Assembly: GCA_000969725.1 (NCBI GenBank)
Contig: JXSR01S035479.1
Strand: one strand, 5' to 3'
DNA length: 24,783 nucleotides
Source of the DNA: Ophiothrix spiculata
Lineage: Eukaryota; Echinodermata; Ophiuroidea; Amphilepidida; Ophiotrichidae
Part shown: positions 10,370 through 20,640 of the stretch, piece after piece
How positions within the stretch are numbered: position 1 is the first letter of the stretch
How the letters are laid out: each line of letters begins with the position of its first letter
Notes under the pieces: generated by a model
Databases searched by the model: none
The model's input: the letters and a program-made list of their open reading frames with translations, nothing else
Told to the model about the DNA's origin: nothing
Position numbers and translations under genes: made by a program

Positions 10370-10557
10370 CAGGGATTCTCAATTAGCGGCACGTGCGCCA
10401 AATTTGGCGCTTTGACAAGTACTGATTGGCACTTTGAACTCTCTAAAAACAAAGAAATACATTTGGAACACATTGAGAAATAGGCAATTAGTGCTTTCCC
10501 TTACATTTTTTCATTTATGTGGCGCATTGTAAGGACTAGTTAAGAACCCCTGCCCTG
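10370..10557. mobile_element. Short hAT MITE with exact 8-bp target duplication
   Basis: The 188-bp element starts CAGGGATTCTCAATTAGCGG and ends with the inverse of CAGGGCAGGGGTTCTTAAC. A five-base CAGGG duplication accounts for the length difference between the ends. AACTAGAT is present immediately outside both ends (10362-10369 and 10558-10565). CAGGG-GGTTCTCAA termini with 8-bp duplications are classic for hAT elements. There is no internal coding capacity. Its termini differ from the CAAGG family at 4431, so a separate hAT transposase probably moved it. Confidence 0.85.
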
Positions 10558-10565
10558 AACTAGAT

Positions 10566-12240
10566 GCCCATTAATGACATGAGTTTATCAATATACAAAG
10601 ATTGCAAAACCTCCCACTAGATTTTAAATATTTCTACACATTGTCCTTATATATTTTATAGGAATCAGCTTGTACTTTTTTCAATTTGATGTCAACCAGC
10701 ACAAGAAGGCAATCCCCATCCCCATGTATATTTCACAGTCCTAATATTAGTTGTCGGTGACATTTAGATTTAAAATTCCACCATGTTCATGTCTGTTAAC
10801 ACTACTTTCCTATAACTCAAAATTTCCTTTAAGATGACTTTACAAAAGCTTGCCCAGCAGATTATCCATTTCATAACACACATTTTAATGTAACTCATGC
10901 AGAAACCCTTCCTTCGTCCATCCTTTTTAAGATATCCTTAAAACAGATTAAACATGTGACCAAGCACCTTCTAAACATATTTTTAGAAACGGTATCACTG
11001 TTGAAGCTGAGGGGATCATTTTACACATGTCGAAGATACTCAGAAACTTCAGGCTAACTAAAATTACTTTAAAAAGGTTTCAAATTTAGGAATTCAACCT
11101 TGACTGGTCACAAAACAGGATATTTTGAAATTAACCATTTGACTTTTGGGTGTGACAATATTTTGTTTACCTCTTGTCAAGAGTTTTAATATAATTTCTT
11201 AGTTCAATTCAGAGATTAGTTGAACAGTCTTGGAAAGATTAATTGGCCCATGTAGTCTTCAGAGTTGTTGTTGTAGATCATATAATTTTGGTTGCAATGA
11301 AGTTTTTTCTTGTGTGTTAAATCTGAAATTGTCAAGGTAGTTTTGTGGCAAATATGATTACCTGTCACAAACTCTCATTTGAAATATATTCAGCCTCACC
11401 ACAGCTTGACTACAGTGGTTTTCCTTGACCAGGCACCAGGTTGAAGTCCTGTCAAGTATATAAGATGAAGTCCAAAGTCTTCTGCGTTTGCGGATTTTCC
11501 ACAAAAATCACGGAATCTAGGGTGTAACACGGAAAACGAAACTTGAGCAAAAAGAATTTTAAAAATGTCAAAAATACACGAAAATTAATGAAAAAACTTG
11601 ATATTGATTACAAGTAGAATCAAAAGAAAACAAAATCAGCAACACATGTAGGCCTAACCTACCGTTTTATTCTCGTTAACTTCTTACTACGACTGCCGCC
11701 TGCAGTAAAACACAGATTTTGAAGCTTAAAAAGCAAAAAAAAAATAAATGTGGACCTTAATTTAAGATCTATTACATCATGATAACTTGGAATGGTTATG
11801 GCATTGTGGCATAGCTGTGTAAGACAAAGGGATTTAAGACACTGATACTATCATTACTTGAACAATAAAGAATCAATTCATTCTCACAGCCCAACAGATT
11901 TTTGATGATCCCAATAATTATTTTCAAGGTATTGAACATTTCACTTAATTTTTGATATGTTTTAGATTTAGATTTGTATTTCAAAGAAAGAGGAAGAGTA
12001 ATTTGAAAGAGGAAGATTTTTAAACTCTAAATTGTTATTTAATTGCAAGTTTTGGTCAGATTTTTATATTTTCAACTTGAAATCAGACAAGCATGTGATC
12101 TAGTAAACTTGTTACACTTTTGACCTATGTTTGTAGTGAAGTAGATCAACACAGCAAAGCTATATATTATCTTCATCCCTAATGATATCCTAAGAAAAAC
12201 AAGATGGCCGAAATCTGATTTGATATGTATACGTATGGAA
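10566..12240. other. Non-coding interval
   Basis: No exon, RNA gene or full transposon is supported. Bases about 11470-11730 have mixed composition, with CACGGAATCTAGGGTGTAAC and TGTAGGCCTAACCTACC strings of the kind seen in dispersed invertebrate repeats, but no second end was found. Confidence 0.4.
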
Positions 12241-13947
12241 GTGCCTTCAGAAGTCATGAATCATCTGCCGGCTAGCATTGGGAGTATTGCTCCTTGAAGA
12301 AACAGTCGTCTAGACGCCTTGGAGTTAAACAATTTCTAGTCCATGGTACACATGAGCTTAGTGGAGATATATTTGATGGATTTGTAATAATTGTCACAAA
12401 TGGGCTGCGTATTTAAAAGAATGGACAAGAATTTGTTTGGTTATCCCTGATTATGCCTCTTCAGAGAATGTTCTGAGATAGTGTGGATCTATTCATGGAA
12501 AGAGAAGATTGGAAAGTTAGCTACTGCTATTTCAGTATCGCTTAGCTAAAAGACCAAGTGATTATATTTTGATTTTGACCAATCAACTTGTGCAACACCG
12601 ATGTCATCATAAGATCTCAGTAATTGAAGTAGAAGGCAGTAAGGAAACGGTTTTGGCCACACTACATTGAAACAACTAGATGGACAAGATTATCAGTGCA
12701 GCGATCTGAAACCAATTGACATCGACAGGGCGGAGGTTTAGGGAAGAAAGAATAGCCATTGACCATATCCTTGTTGCCTAGGAAACCACATAGGACGTGC
12801 TGCAAGCATTTTGGACAAAGAAGTGAATTGTAGGCGTAAGAAGATTGGAGTTGTAGTTTGAGGAACCTTTGCGGTTACAAATCACGGCTGAGGAACTTTT
12901 GTGGTTACAAATCACAGCTGCTGATTCATACATTCTCACGGAAGTATCTTGGCTGAATACTTTTCAAGGTCAAACATTACATGCGTAAAAATCATTGACA
13001 AAATTGTGTGACTGTCTCTACCCGACTCAAATCTAAAATACAGGTGACTATATTTTGATTTTCAACATTTCAAATGCCAATTATATATCGGACATAGTAG
13101 AGATAAGCTTATTTCAGTCATCAGGCATTGATGTTATGTTAAGACTTGTTCATAATGATGGGTGAAACATTTGTAGCAAAGTGACAAGTGTCAGCGGTAT
13201 ATCCTCAATGGGTGGATACTGGAATCAATGCAACCCGTTCCCTACAGTCAAATGAGTTTATGTCTGTAACGAAGGGACTTCCTGTATTAGGAGTTGGAAA
13301 TAGAAAAAACACTTGAAGGACGTAGTGTACACCAAGGCTCTACTAAGCCACATTGCTTGTAAACTGAGTGGGAGTTTGGATCATACTTATGTGTTGTGAT
13401 GCGGCTGACGAAATGAGATGAATGGGTATTGTCAACATGGTTTTGTCAGTCATTGATGGTGACAAATTGTGATTGAACAACAAATATTTTGGTTCAGTTT
13501 TGTCATGAGTGGTGCTGTGTTTGTTGCTTGATTTTTTAAGATCAGATGCTGATTTGATTTGAATGGATTGAAACTGAATTTCTGGATTTATTGTTCTTAT
13601 TTGGAAAGCTTTGTACTCAAGTGATTAGGAGACAGCTGGTCAAGAGATATTGTTCTTGTAGTTTTCTCCAGATCATCTTATTTGTAGAGATTTGTTAAGG
13701 AACAATATTTGGCAGGATGATTGTGAATGAAATCAAACATTTGATATTTTCTTGATAAACAATGTAGATCCAGTATTTATGGATTACTTTTGGAAGATTT
13801 TGAACTCGAGGCTGGAGATTTTTCCAATCATGTAACCACGACTGTGGAATTATGCGCCTGTTTCTGGTGAGGTCAGTTTGTACCACATCAGATTATTCCA
13901 GTGTTCTTGCACTACTCAAGCATTATTTGGTTGTCGGCAATAGCAAG
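12241..13947. other. Compositionally distinct block, function unknown
   Basis: This block has fewer homopolymer runs and more balanced base content than its flanks, and it ends at a strong donor-like AAG|GTAAGA (13948). The frame entering that site is open from about 13805 and contains an ATG at 13852-13854, giving 32 codons before the donor. Elsewhere the block is dense with stops in all frames. A 30-bp direct duplication lies at 12860-12919. Candidates are a non-coding RNA or 5' UTR exon, or an old unrecognised insertion. I see no domain. Confidence 0.3.
12860..12919. repeat. Two-copy 30-bp tandem duplication
   Basis: GAGGAACCTTTGCGGTTACA and its continuation to 12889 are repeated at 12890-12919 with a few C/T and G/A changes. 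This is a simple local duplication with no recognised role. Confidence 0.8.
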
Positions 13948-13960
13948 GTAAGAAAACAAG

Positions 13961-14537
13961 GGGTGTTCAATAAGTTTTGTGGCCTTAGATAGAGATAGAT
14001 AAGCTATGCATTATTTTAAATACATTATGTAGTTCAACTAGATCGATGAAAATATACACAATTTCAAGTAAAAATATCTGCTTTTGTTTTTTATTTTACA
14101 GAAATTTAAAGCTTTCCAGTTGAAGGTTTCTGAGGGTTGATTTTTTGCCATGAAAACTAAAGTAACTTAAACTTAACTGGTTTGCATTATATTTAAAATC
14201 TCCCTCCAAGGTGCCACAGCCAACAAATTTAACAAAGACAATGATCAATTAATTAATTAATGATTAATCAGAAAAAGATTAATCCTTCAAATAATATAAA
14301 AAGAATTGGACGACAGATTTCAAAATGTCAGGGAGGAGATGGTTTGGGGAGTTCTTGGTGTCATAATGATTAATTTTTTTTCATGTTTTGATTTTTTATT
14401 CTAAAGTTTAAAAGGCTCTAACAATCAAGTTTAAAGTTTCGGTAAAGTAATAACAAAAGCAGATATTTATGAATTAGGTTGATCAACACAACATATTAAT
14501 ATAAATAGCATAGCTTATCGCCTCCTATCTACCAATT
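13961..14537. mobile_element. Inverted-repeat element, possibly mariner-like
   Basis: GATAAGCTATGC (13998-14009) is inverted exactly at 14508-14519, and a 17-bp block, AAATATCTGCTTTTGTT (14072-14088), is inverted exactly at 14452-14468. Weaker pairing joins them, so the arms exceed 100 bases around a ~330-bp centre. The left outer end, GGGTGTTCAATAAGTTTTGT (13961-13980), resembles mariner termini. The matching right end is lost or too diverged to see. The centre has no transposase frame, so the copy is non-autonomous or deleted. Confidence 0.62.
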
Positions 14538-14743
14538 TATATTTAGATACAGTTGCTACATGACAACGCATTGCATGCAACAAAATACACAAAAGAAATG
14601 GACAAAGTTTGGTGATCCACATGCCTGTAATTTTTCACCAATCTTGAAGAAATCATTTAGGGAATGATTTTACATACTGTTATGGTGCTCAAGGAAAAAT
14701 GCTCTGTTAAAATGAGTTTTATAAAAATTAAACCTGGTCCACT

Positions 14744-14946
14744 CAAGGAAATTGAAGGGGAATAGGTGCTTGCCGCCTTTTTTTTATTTGTGGGATGGCT
14801 GCCATCTTGGGATTGTCACTCTTGGACAGTGAGTTATTGTATCTCTGCCATTTTACAGCTACGCAGCAATCAAAATCAAAATTTACTGCAAGTGCATTGA
14901 CTTTGTATTTTTCTATCCGGATGATTGACAATACCAACATTCCTTT
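14744..14946. mobile_element. Shortened relative of the hAT MITE at 4431
   Basis: The sequence begins CAAGGAAATTGAAGGGGAA and continues CTTGCCGCC, GGCTGCCATCTTGG, ATTGTCACTCTTGGA and GTGAGTTATTGTATCTC in the same order as the element at 4431. It then lacks much of the middle and resumes near TATCCGGATGATTGACAATA. The right terminus is only approximate (CCTTTG near 14941). No 8-bp flanking duplication survives. It shows that the family is repeated and that internal deletion derivatives exist. Confidence 0.65.
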
Positions 14947-15167
14947 GTTTTTCTACTTAACACTTATATATCCAGGGAGCTGAGATATTCTTAATTTTGT
15001 CCAATTTTGACACTTAAAGGCAAGTGTAATTGACCCTATGTTGGGTGAAATTATTGGAGGAAATTGGAAGCATTAATTTGTGGATTTCCAGGTGTTAGAA
15101 TCTCAGCCACTTTGACTACTATTTGTGGCAGTAAAAATGCAGTTTTAAAATAAGTTTGCTATTGACG

Positions 15168-15210
<43 letters not shown>

Positions 15211-15235
15211 CAACGACGACGAAGACGACAACGAC
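15168..15235 (+). repeat. GAT trinucleotide microsatellite with GAC-rich tail
   Basis: About 13 near-perfect GAT units (15170-15211) are followed by imperfect GAC/AAC units to about 15235. Read forward they would encode poly-Asp, but a TAA lies a few codons upstream in frame and no acceptor fits. I treat it as a simple repeat. Confidence 0.85.
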
Positions 15236-15240
15236 TACAA

Positions 15241-16789
15241 AGATGAAAGGGTGATATAAATGGGGCAATTAAGGTTAAAACTTGAGCCCGATAATAGATT
15301 TGAGAAAGGGGAAACAGTAGCAGGTCTGTGTATAGTGGCTTAACCAGGTGTATTTCCTCCAGATTTTGGTTGCTAGGCTACAAATATAAGCTGCCTCTCA
15401 GCTGGGCTGGAGGAAAAATGTTTCATCTGGATTCAATACGAATTTTTATAAATGATGGCGTGCAGTGACCATGGCTTAATAAAACTGTTATATCATCTTC
15501 AAGCAAAAATGCCTGAAATGATGTTTTCATACCGAGGATGGAAGTGTGGATCATATTTGAGTGTTGGTATTATGCATATAATGATGAATTCAAAATGTAC
15601 CATTCATAGATATTTCTAGATATTTTTAATATCAAGGATTGCTTCCCAAATGTAGAGTTGTAGGCACATGTTTACAATATTAATTTGAGACATAGTCTAG
15701 CCGTGTGATTTAATTAGACAAAAGATGCACAGGAAATCTCATAGGACTAAGGATGACCAAAAGCAGAAGTCAGTTTTATTTTTTATTTGATATTTATTTA
15801 TGTTCATATTCAGCATTCCCATAGGCAAATTTCATTCTTTAATGTTTGTCCATGCTGCTTCAGCATATTGTTGGTTGTGTACTATTACAAATTCCACTGC
15901 GTTTTAGGCAATGTGCCAAACATTCATGTTTAGGCGGCGATTATGCCTCTTTACCCCTAGATTTTATAAAGTAATCATATGCAATATCGCCCATTTTATT
16001 TCAATATGTCGAAAAGTAGTACATCAAAACACTTAAAATTACTTTTCTATGAATAGGGTTCATGTGTAAACCCAGCAGATTTAAAATAACATAATAAAGT
16101 TATCACCATAGGAACACTTTTATTTTTAGAGGAAAGGTACAAATATGATTTTTGTAATATTTTTATTATTTGTGAGCCGATAGAAAGACACATGAAATGT
16201 ATCCTAAATGTGCGTAGAAACCCCCTGTGCCTAAATCTAGAAAATCATGACCTGTGCCACCTGGTTAAGCTTAAAGAATCTGTGTGTGACACCTATGTTG
16301 AGGGAAGATTTGTTTGATTCTTCTAGAGAATGATAAGTTAATAACATATTAATCCCTTTGATGGACAAAGTATCCTTTATTCCCATCAAAAGCTTGATCT
16401 AACCCTAAACAATAACCTTTAAACTAACCCTTAACCCTCCTAACACTTAGTCCAAACTTTTTAATAACTGCTAACTGACCATGATGCTGCAACAAACTGC
16501 ATCAAAAAAGAACAAACAAATAAACAAGTAAATGTGAATTGGCTGTCATCTGAGTTGCAACCAAAATGCAAACGGTTCCAAATTCAAATGGCATATTATG
16601 ATCAGTTTAGTGAAAAAATATAGCAGCATTTCAATGGTAAGATGCCTAAATCAAGAATCCTTGTACAGTTAGTTAGTCCTCAAGATAATATTGAAAATCC
16701 TACAGGTTCTGACCCAATTTTAGATTGCAGACATTTGCTATAAATACTAGATCCAGACGGTGGTGTGATTGAATCAGACAAATGATGTG
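15241..16789. other. Non-coding interval
   Basis: No gene or complete mobile element was recognised. Bases 15718-15770 hold a diverged version of the GATGACCAGAAG motif that recurs in tandem further right, so the ~100-bp family probably has an outlying copy here. Bases 16390-16440 are rich in CTAACCCT-like strings without a regular telomeric period. Confidence 0.4.
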
Positions 16790-17060
16790 AAGCGAGTCCT
16801 CATAGGAGATGACCAGAAGTAAACACTAAATATGGCTGCTGTTAGAGAAGTTTTGACCTAGAAGCGTAACAGGGGCTGAATAAAGGGTCCTCACATGAGA
16901 TGACCAGAAGTAAATGCTATACAAACATTGACTGCTAAATAGAGGTATGGGTTGAAGGAGTTAACTAAAAGTCTATGGGGACTGTATGAAGGAAATCCTC
17001 ACTGGAGATGACCAGAAGTAAATATTGCACAAATATTGACTGCTTAATAGAGGCATGGTT
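16790..17060. repeat. Degenerate ~100-bp tandem repeat, three units
   Basis: AGATGACCAGAAGTAAA occurs at 16807, 16899 and 17006, spaced 92 and 107 bases apart. Each is preceded by a TCCTCA string, and the last two are followed by ATTGACTGC.TAATAGAGG.ATGG. No open frame runs through it. It resembles a small minisatellite. Confidence 0.75.
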
Positions 17061-17350
17061 TTAATTAGCCCAGCAAGCCCAGGTTCAGTGCGGTTCAATC
17101 TAGTAATGTCTTGTGCTATCTGAGCCTCAACCGGACCACAGAGTCTTGCCACAGGAGCACACTGTGTGCGCTGCATGAGCTCGGTGAGTCTATGGGAGGT
17201 GAGATCAGAGGAACGGCACTAGTTCTAGGTTTAAATTATAGATTCCTCAAACCCCCAAATCACTTTTTCCTTGAAAAATATATGATTCTAACACTTCTCG
17301 TAAGATATCAAAGTCTTAAAATATAATGATAGACATGGTTTAAATATTTT

Positions 17351-17567
17351 ACTGTAAAGCATGAAAATTCCACTAGCACTTTAATTTCACTAATTTCGCT
17401 AGTATCACAATTCGCTTAATTAAAATGCCACTAAAATGATTGTTCACATAGCTTTGAATAGCAAGATGATTCAAATTAGTAAAACTAAAATGCACACAAA
17501 AAGTGAAGTTTTCCAAATTCGCTTAATTTTCATGCCGTGACATTAAAGTGTTTTCCAGTATTACAGT
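17351..17567. mobile_element. Candidate short MITE with ACTGTAA ends
   Basis: ACTGTAA (17351-17357) is inverted as TTACAGT (17561-17567). Inside lie GCATGAAAATT and CACTTTAATTTCAC, with diverged inverses near the other end. The string ATTCGCTTAATT appears twice in direct orientation (about 17410 and 17516). No target duplication is evident. The call rests on these partial matches. Confidence 0.4.
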
Positions 17568-17700
17568 CCATTTTTGGACAAATCTGTGTTTATTTATTAT
17601 GTAGAGTGTATCTTCATATTTATTGATTGGAACACTTCGTGAAAGGTCAAATAGTCTATCTCTTCTGTTGCACTTTCCAGAAAATTTGATGGCATCTCGT

Positions 17701-17956
17701 CATGTGAGAGCAAAAAGGGTTTATTTGCAATGGCTGCCATAAGTAATATTTATTTAATGACATGTCGCAAAAATGAGAAATTACCCTCAAAATTTTCCTG
17801 ACATATCAACGGCTCTTGAAATGGTTCTTCGGTTGACAACGTAACCCAAAGAACCATTTTAAGAGCCACTGACCCAAGACTGGAGATTATACAGCGTGCA
17901 ATACAAATTTATGACTAATTGCAGGTATTTCAGACACAATTTCTTGCACTCACATG
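17701..17956 (-). mobile_element. TIR element family, copy C (reverse orientation)
   Basis: The ends read CATGTGAGAGCAAAAAGG and, inverted, CATGTGAGTGCAAGAAATTG, each followed inward by a TGCAATGGCTGCCAT-type string. Read in reverse, it aligns with copy B along TCATAAATTTG.ATT, ACGCTGTAT, CAGTCTTG and GTCAGTGGCTCTT. An internal hairpin lies at 17811-17867. There is no coding capacity. The superfamily is unknown because no clean target duplication was found. Confidence 0.72.
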
Positions 17957-18849
17957 TCGATCTTTGATTTGCATCTGTTCATGTTACTCACTGGTCATTT
18001 GGGTCAAAGCATCACACCCATCGTTTGGAGGAGAACGCATACATCTAAATCTTGAAACTTGCTATTCAGTCATTGATGATCTTTAATTTAACACATGTCC
18101 ACCCACCCATCTCCTGCAGTTCAAGGTGTAGATATGTGTAACTTCCCTTCAAATTGCAAGTTTAAGGATATCAATTCGTTTATCTAAAAAGAGCAGTAAT
18201 TTTGAGCAAACCCTGATAAATTCAATTAAGAAAATCATGGGACCCATTTTCTCCAAGTAGATGTTCAGAAAGTCATGAGCCTCTCTCCAAGTAGATGTAA
18301 TAGACATCTAAATCTTCTTGCAAACAGAAGAGAAATGTCTTCAGTTCTGATTTAACACCTTGAGATAATGTTGCAAATTTTGTTGGGAAGAGAATTCCAA
18401 ACAGAAGGGCATTGAAACTGAAAAGAACACTCACTGGTTGCTTTGATTTCTGATTGTGATGTAAAGGCCGAAGTCAAGATTCAATGCAAACAGCATGTGT
18501 AGATAGCAATTTTGAGCAGTTCTAATAAATTGATATCAAAATGCAACACCACTTGGGTCAACTCAAACCAAGTTGAGAAAAACTAAACTTTCCAGTGGGT
18601 TTTCATGTTGTTGGCTGCTGCAGTTCATTTGCATTTTGATTATGAATTCATTTGCATTGCTGTTTGCGATGAAAATGATTGCGTTGTAGTTATGAATTCA
18701 GCTTAATAAAGAATCTTGATGATAAACGGATCTTGACTCCTTATTGATTGATGGTTGCATCACAATCCAAACTCAAATCTGCCAATGACACTAAAAACAA
18801 TTGTGTAAGTCAGTGTATTGAGCTGAATTCAGAGAATTCAGGACCCACC
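17957..18849. other. Non-coding interval before the tandem array
   Basis: No exon is supported. CTCCAAGTAGATGT is directly repeated 34 bases apart (18251 and 18285). GAATTCA strings recur around 18640-18840 without a fixed period. Confidence 0.4.
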
Positions 18850-20400
18850 TCCTCTGAGACAAACTCATGACAAACAAGCGATATATCAAATCACAGTGGT
18901 TGCCGTGCCATATTTGAGGAAAAGAACCAGTTAATATGGGCGAGGTTGGATCCTCAAAGTACCTTTCTGATGGCAAGATGGGAATCGGTATCCTCTTGAC
19001 CAGTAACACCCTTGATTACTAAATTATATTAATTGTTGGGTGAGTGCAAGAAAGTTGTATCTGTGATAGCTGCCATTTATCTTAAATTTGCATTGCACAC
19101 TCTGTAATGCCCATATTTTGGTCAGTGGCTATTGAAATGGTTTGTGTCACTGCACTGGAAGAACCATAAAACAGATGGCAGCCATTGCAGATAAAAATTT
19201 CTTGCAGTCGCATGACGATTAATCTTCTTGTGTTATTCCCTTTAGTTTGGACTTGACACAACTGGACATGTGTCAATTGGTTACAGTTTCTACGTTTGAG
19301 ATATAGAACCAGTTGATATGGGTGTGAGGACAGATCCTTGCAAGACAAGGATCTTAAATGACACCCATGATTATTGAAAGATATGCATATTTTTTGTTTC
19401 ATCCAATGTCGTTAAGGCATCTATAGGCCAAATAAAAAGTTATTGGAAAGTGTAAGCACAAATCCAGTGTGCAGGGCCCATTGTTTGCCGATGCTACCTA
19501 TACCCTGAATTTTAGTTTACATTGTCCAACATGTCAAAAACAAAAAAAACCTTTTCTATTACGAATATACAGGCACATGACCAAATGGTCATGTGCCAAC
19601 TGATCATATGTGATATATCGATACACTTTATAGGGTGAGGTCAGATCCTTAAGAGCTTTTTTGATAGCATGATCTTAATCCCCAAATCTCCTGTTTCCCA
19701 TTGACACCCTTCGTTATTGAATGATATGATCTTTGGAGTGTCATCCCATATATTTAAGACCTTTGAAACCAGTTCAAGACCAATCGTTCATGTGCCATTG
19801 ATCATACTTCTGTATTTGATATATAGAACCAGTTGATTTGGGCGAGGTTGGATCCTTATAGTTCATGGGTAATAAGAAGCTGTTAAATCCACATATCCTC
19901 TTGCCCAATGACACCCTTGATTATTGAATGATACAATCTTTAAGTGTCATCCCTTGAGAGGTCCCTGAAACAAATTCCAGAACAACCACCCATATGCCAA
20001 TTGATTATGGTTTCATCTTTGATTCATAAAACTAGTTATTATAGACAAAGTCAGATCCTCAAAAAGACTCAATTGATAGAAAGATGGGGATCTTAAATCC
20101 AAATATCCCCTTACTCAATGAAGTCCTTGGTATTAAGAGATTTGCATCTTCTAGTGTAATCCCCTGACAGTCTTTGAGTCCCTGAGATAAGTTCAAGAGC
20201 AGATGCTTATATGTTGTGCCAATTTATAATGGTTTTTACAGGACAAAAAACCAGTTCATATAGTTCAGGTTGACCTTTATTTAAAAAGGATCCGCCGCAT
20301 AACAAGATACAAATCATAAATCGTATAATTCAATTGACCAGTAACATGCTTGATTACTGAGTGATGCAATCCTAAGGGGCATCACTGAGTAGCAATGGTC
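18850..20400. repeat. Degenerate ~205-bp tandem array, about six units
   Basis: A fixed order of landmarks recurs: an AGAACCAGTTGATATGGG-like string, then G(A/G)GGT..GATCCT, then GATAGCA.GAT, then CCTCTTG.CCA.TGACA, then CCCTTGATTA(T/C)TGA, then GTGTCATCCC, then a TTGA.ACCAGTTC-like string. The GATCCT landmark lies at about 18948, 19332, 19643, 19850 and 20053, with a decayed sixth near 20270. Spacings are 203-217 bases where undisturbed. The first gap is lengthened by an inserted TIR element (19040-19214) and the second by about 100 unrelated bases near 19430-19540. No frame stays open across a unit. It is either an old satellite-like array or a repeatedly duplicated unit of unknown function. 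Confidence 0.8.
19040..19214 (+). mobile_element. TIR element family, copy A, inside the tandem array
   Basis: The left end TGAGTGCAAGAAAGTTGTAT and the inverse of the right end share the family terminus, followed inward by AGCTGCCATTT on the left and GGCAGCCATTGCAGAT on the right. It shares TTTGCATTGCACACTCTGTA, GGTCAGTGGCT and the inward arm with copies B and C but is shorter, about 175 bp. It sits between the CCCTTGATTACT landmark and the TCATCCC-like landmark of one 205-bp unit, so the array predates the insertion. Confidence 0.75.
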
Positions 20401-20640
20401 TCACAAGGGAGGAGTGGAAACTAAATCATGTTTGACAGATATGAGATCAGAAATGGAAAGTCTAGCAAAGAATTTTATTAGTTGGTGTCCTTTTTTGGCA
20501 GTCAGGTTTATCCTTTATGAGTTTGTATCATGCAAATATTAAATGCTCTCCACAGGTGAACGTGGTGATTTGGTTTCCTTTCATGTGTGCAAACTTTACT
20601 GTATCTGTATCTGTTCATATACTGGTTGGACCCTTTTTAG
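20401..20640. other. Spacer between array and LINE fragment
   Basis: No gene is visible. CTCCACAGGTGAACG near 20551 looks like a splice acceptor, but the frame after it closes within about 30 codons and shows no domain. Confidence 0.35.

Noticed and set aside
15161-15258. Poly-Asp open frame across the GAT repeat
   Set aside because: A TAA lies just upstream in the same frame, no acceptor fits, and the coding appearance comes from the microsatellite.
15338-16270. GCTTAACCAGGTG and its inverse as ends of a 930-bp transposon
   Set aside because: A 13-base match is expected a few times by chance in a window this size, and the flanking bases do not continue to pair.
18791-19402. Two minus-strand open frames in the tandem array
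   Set aside because: They cover repeat units and TIR copy A, are not conserved in frame between units, and match no domain.
20551-20640. Exon after CTCCACAG
   Set aside because: The frame closes quickly, no donor fits, and the peptide is unremarkable.
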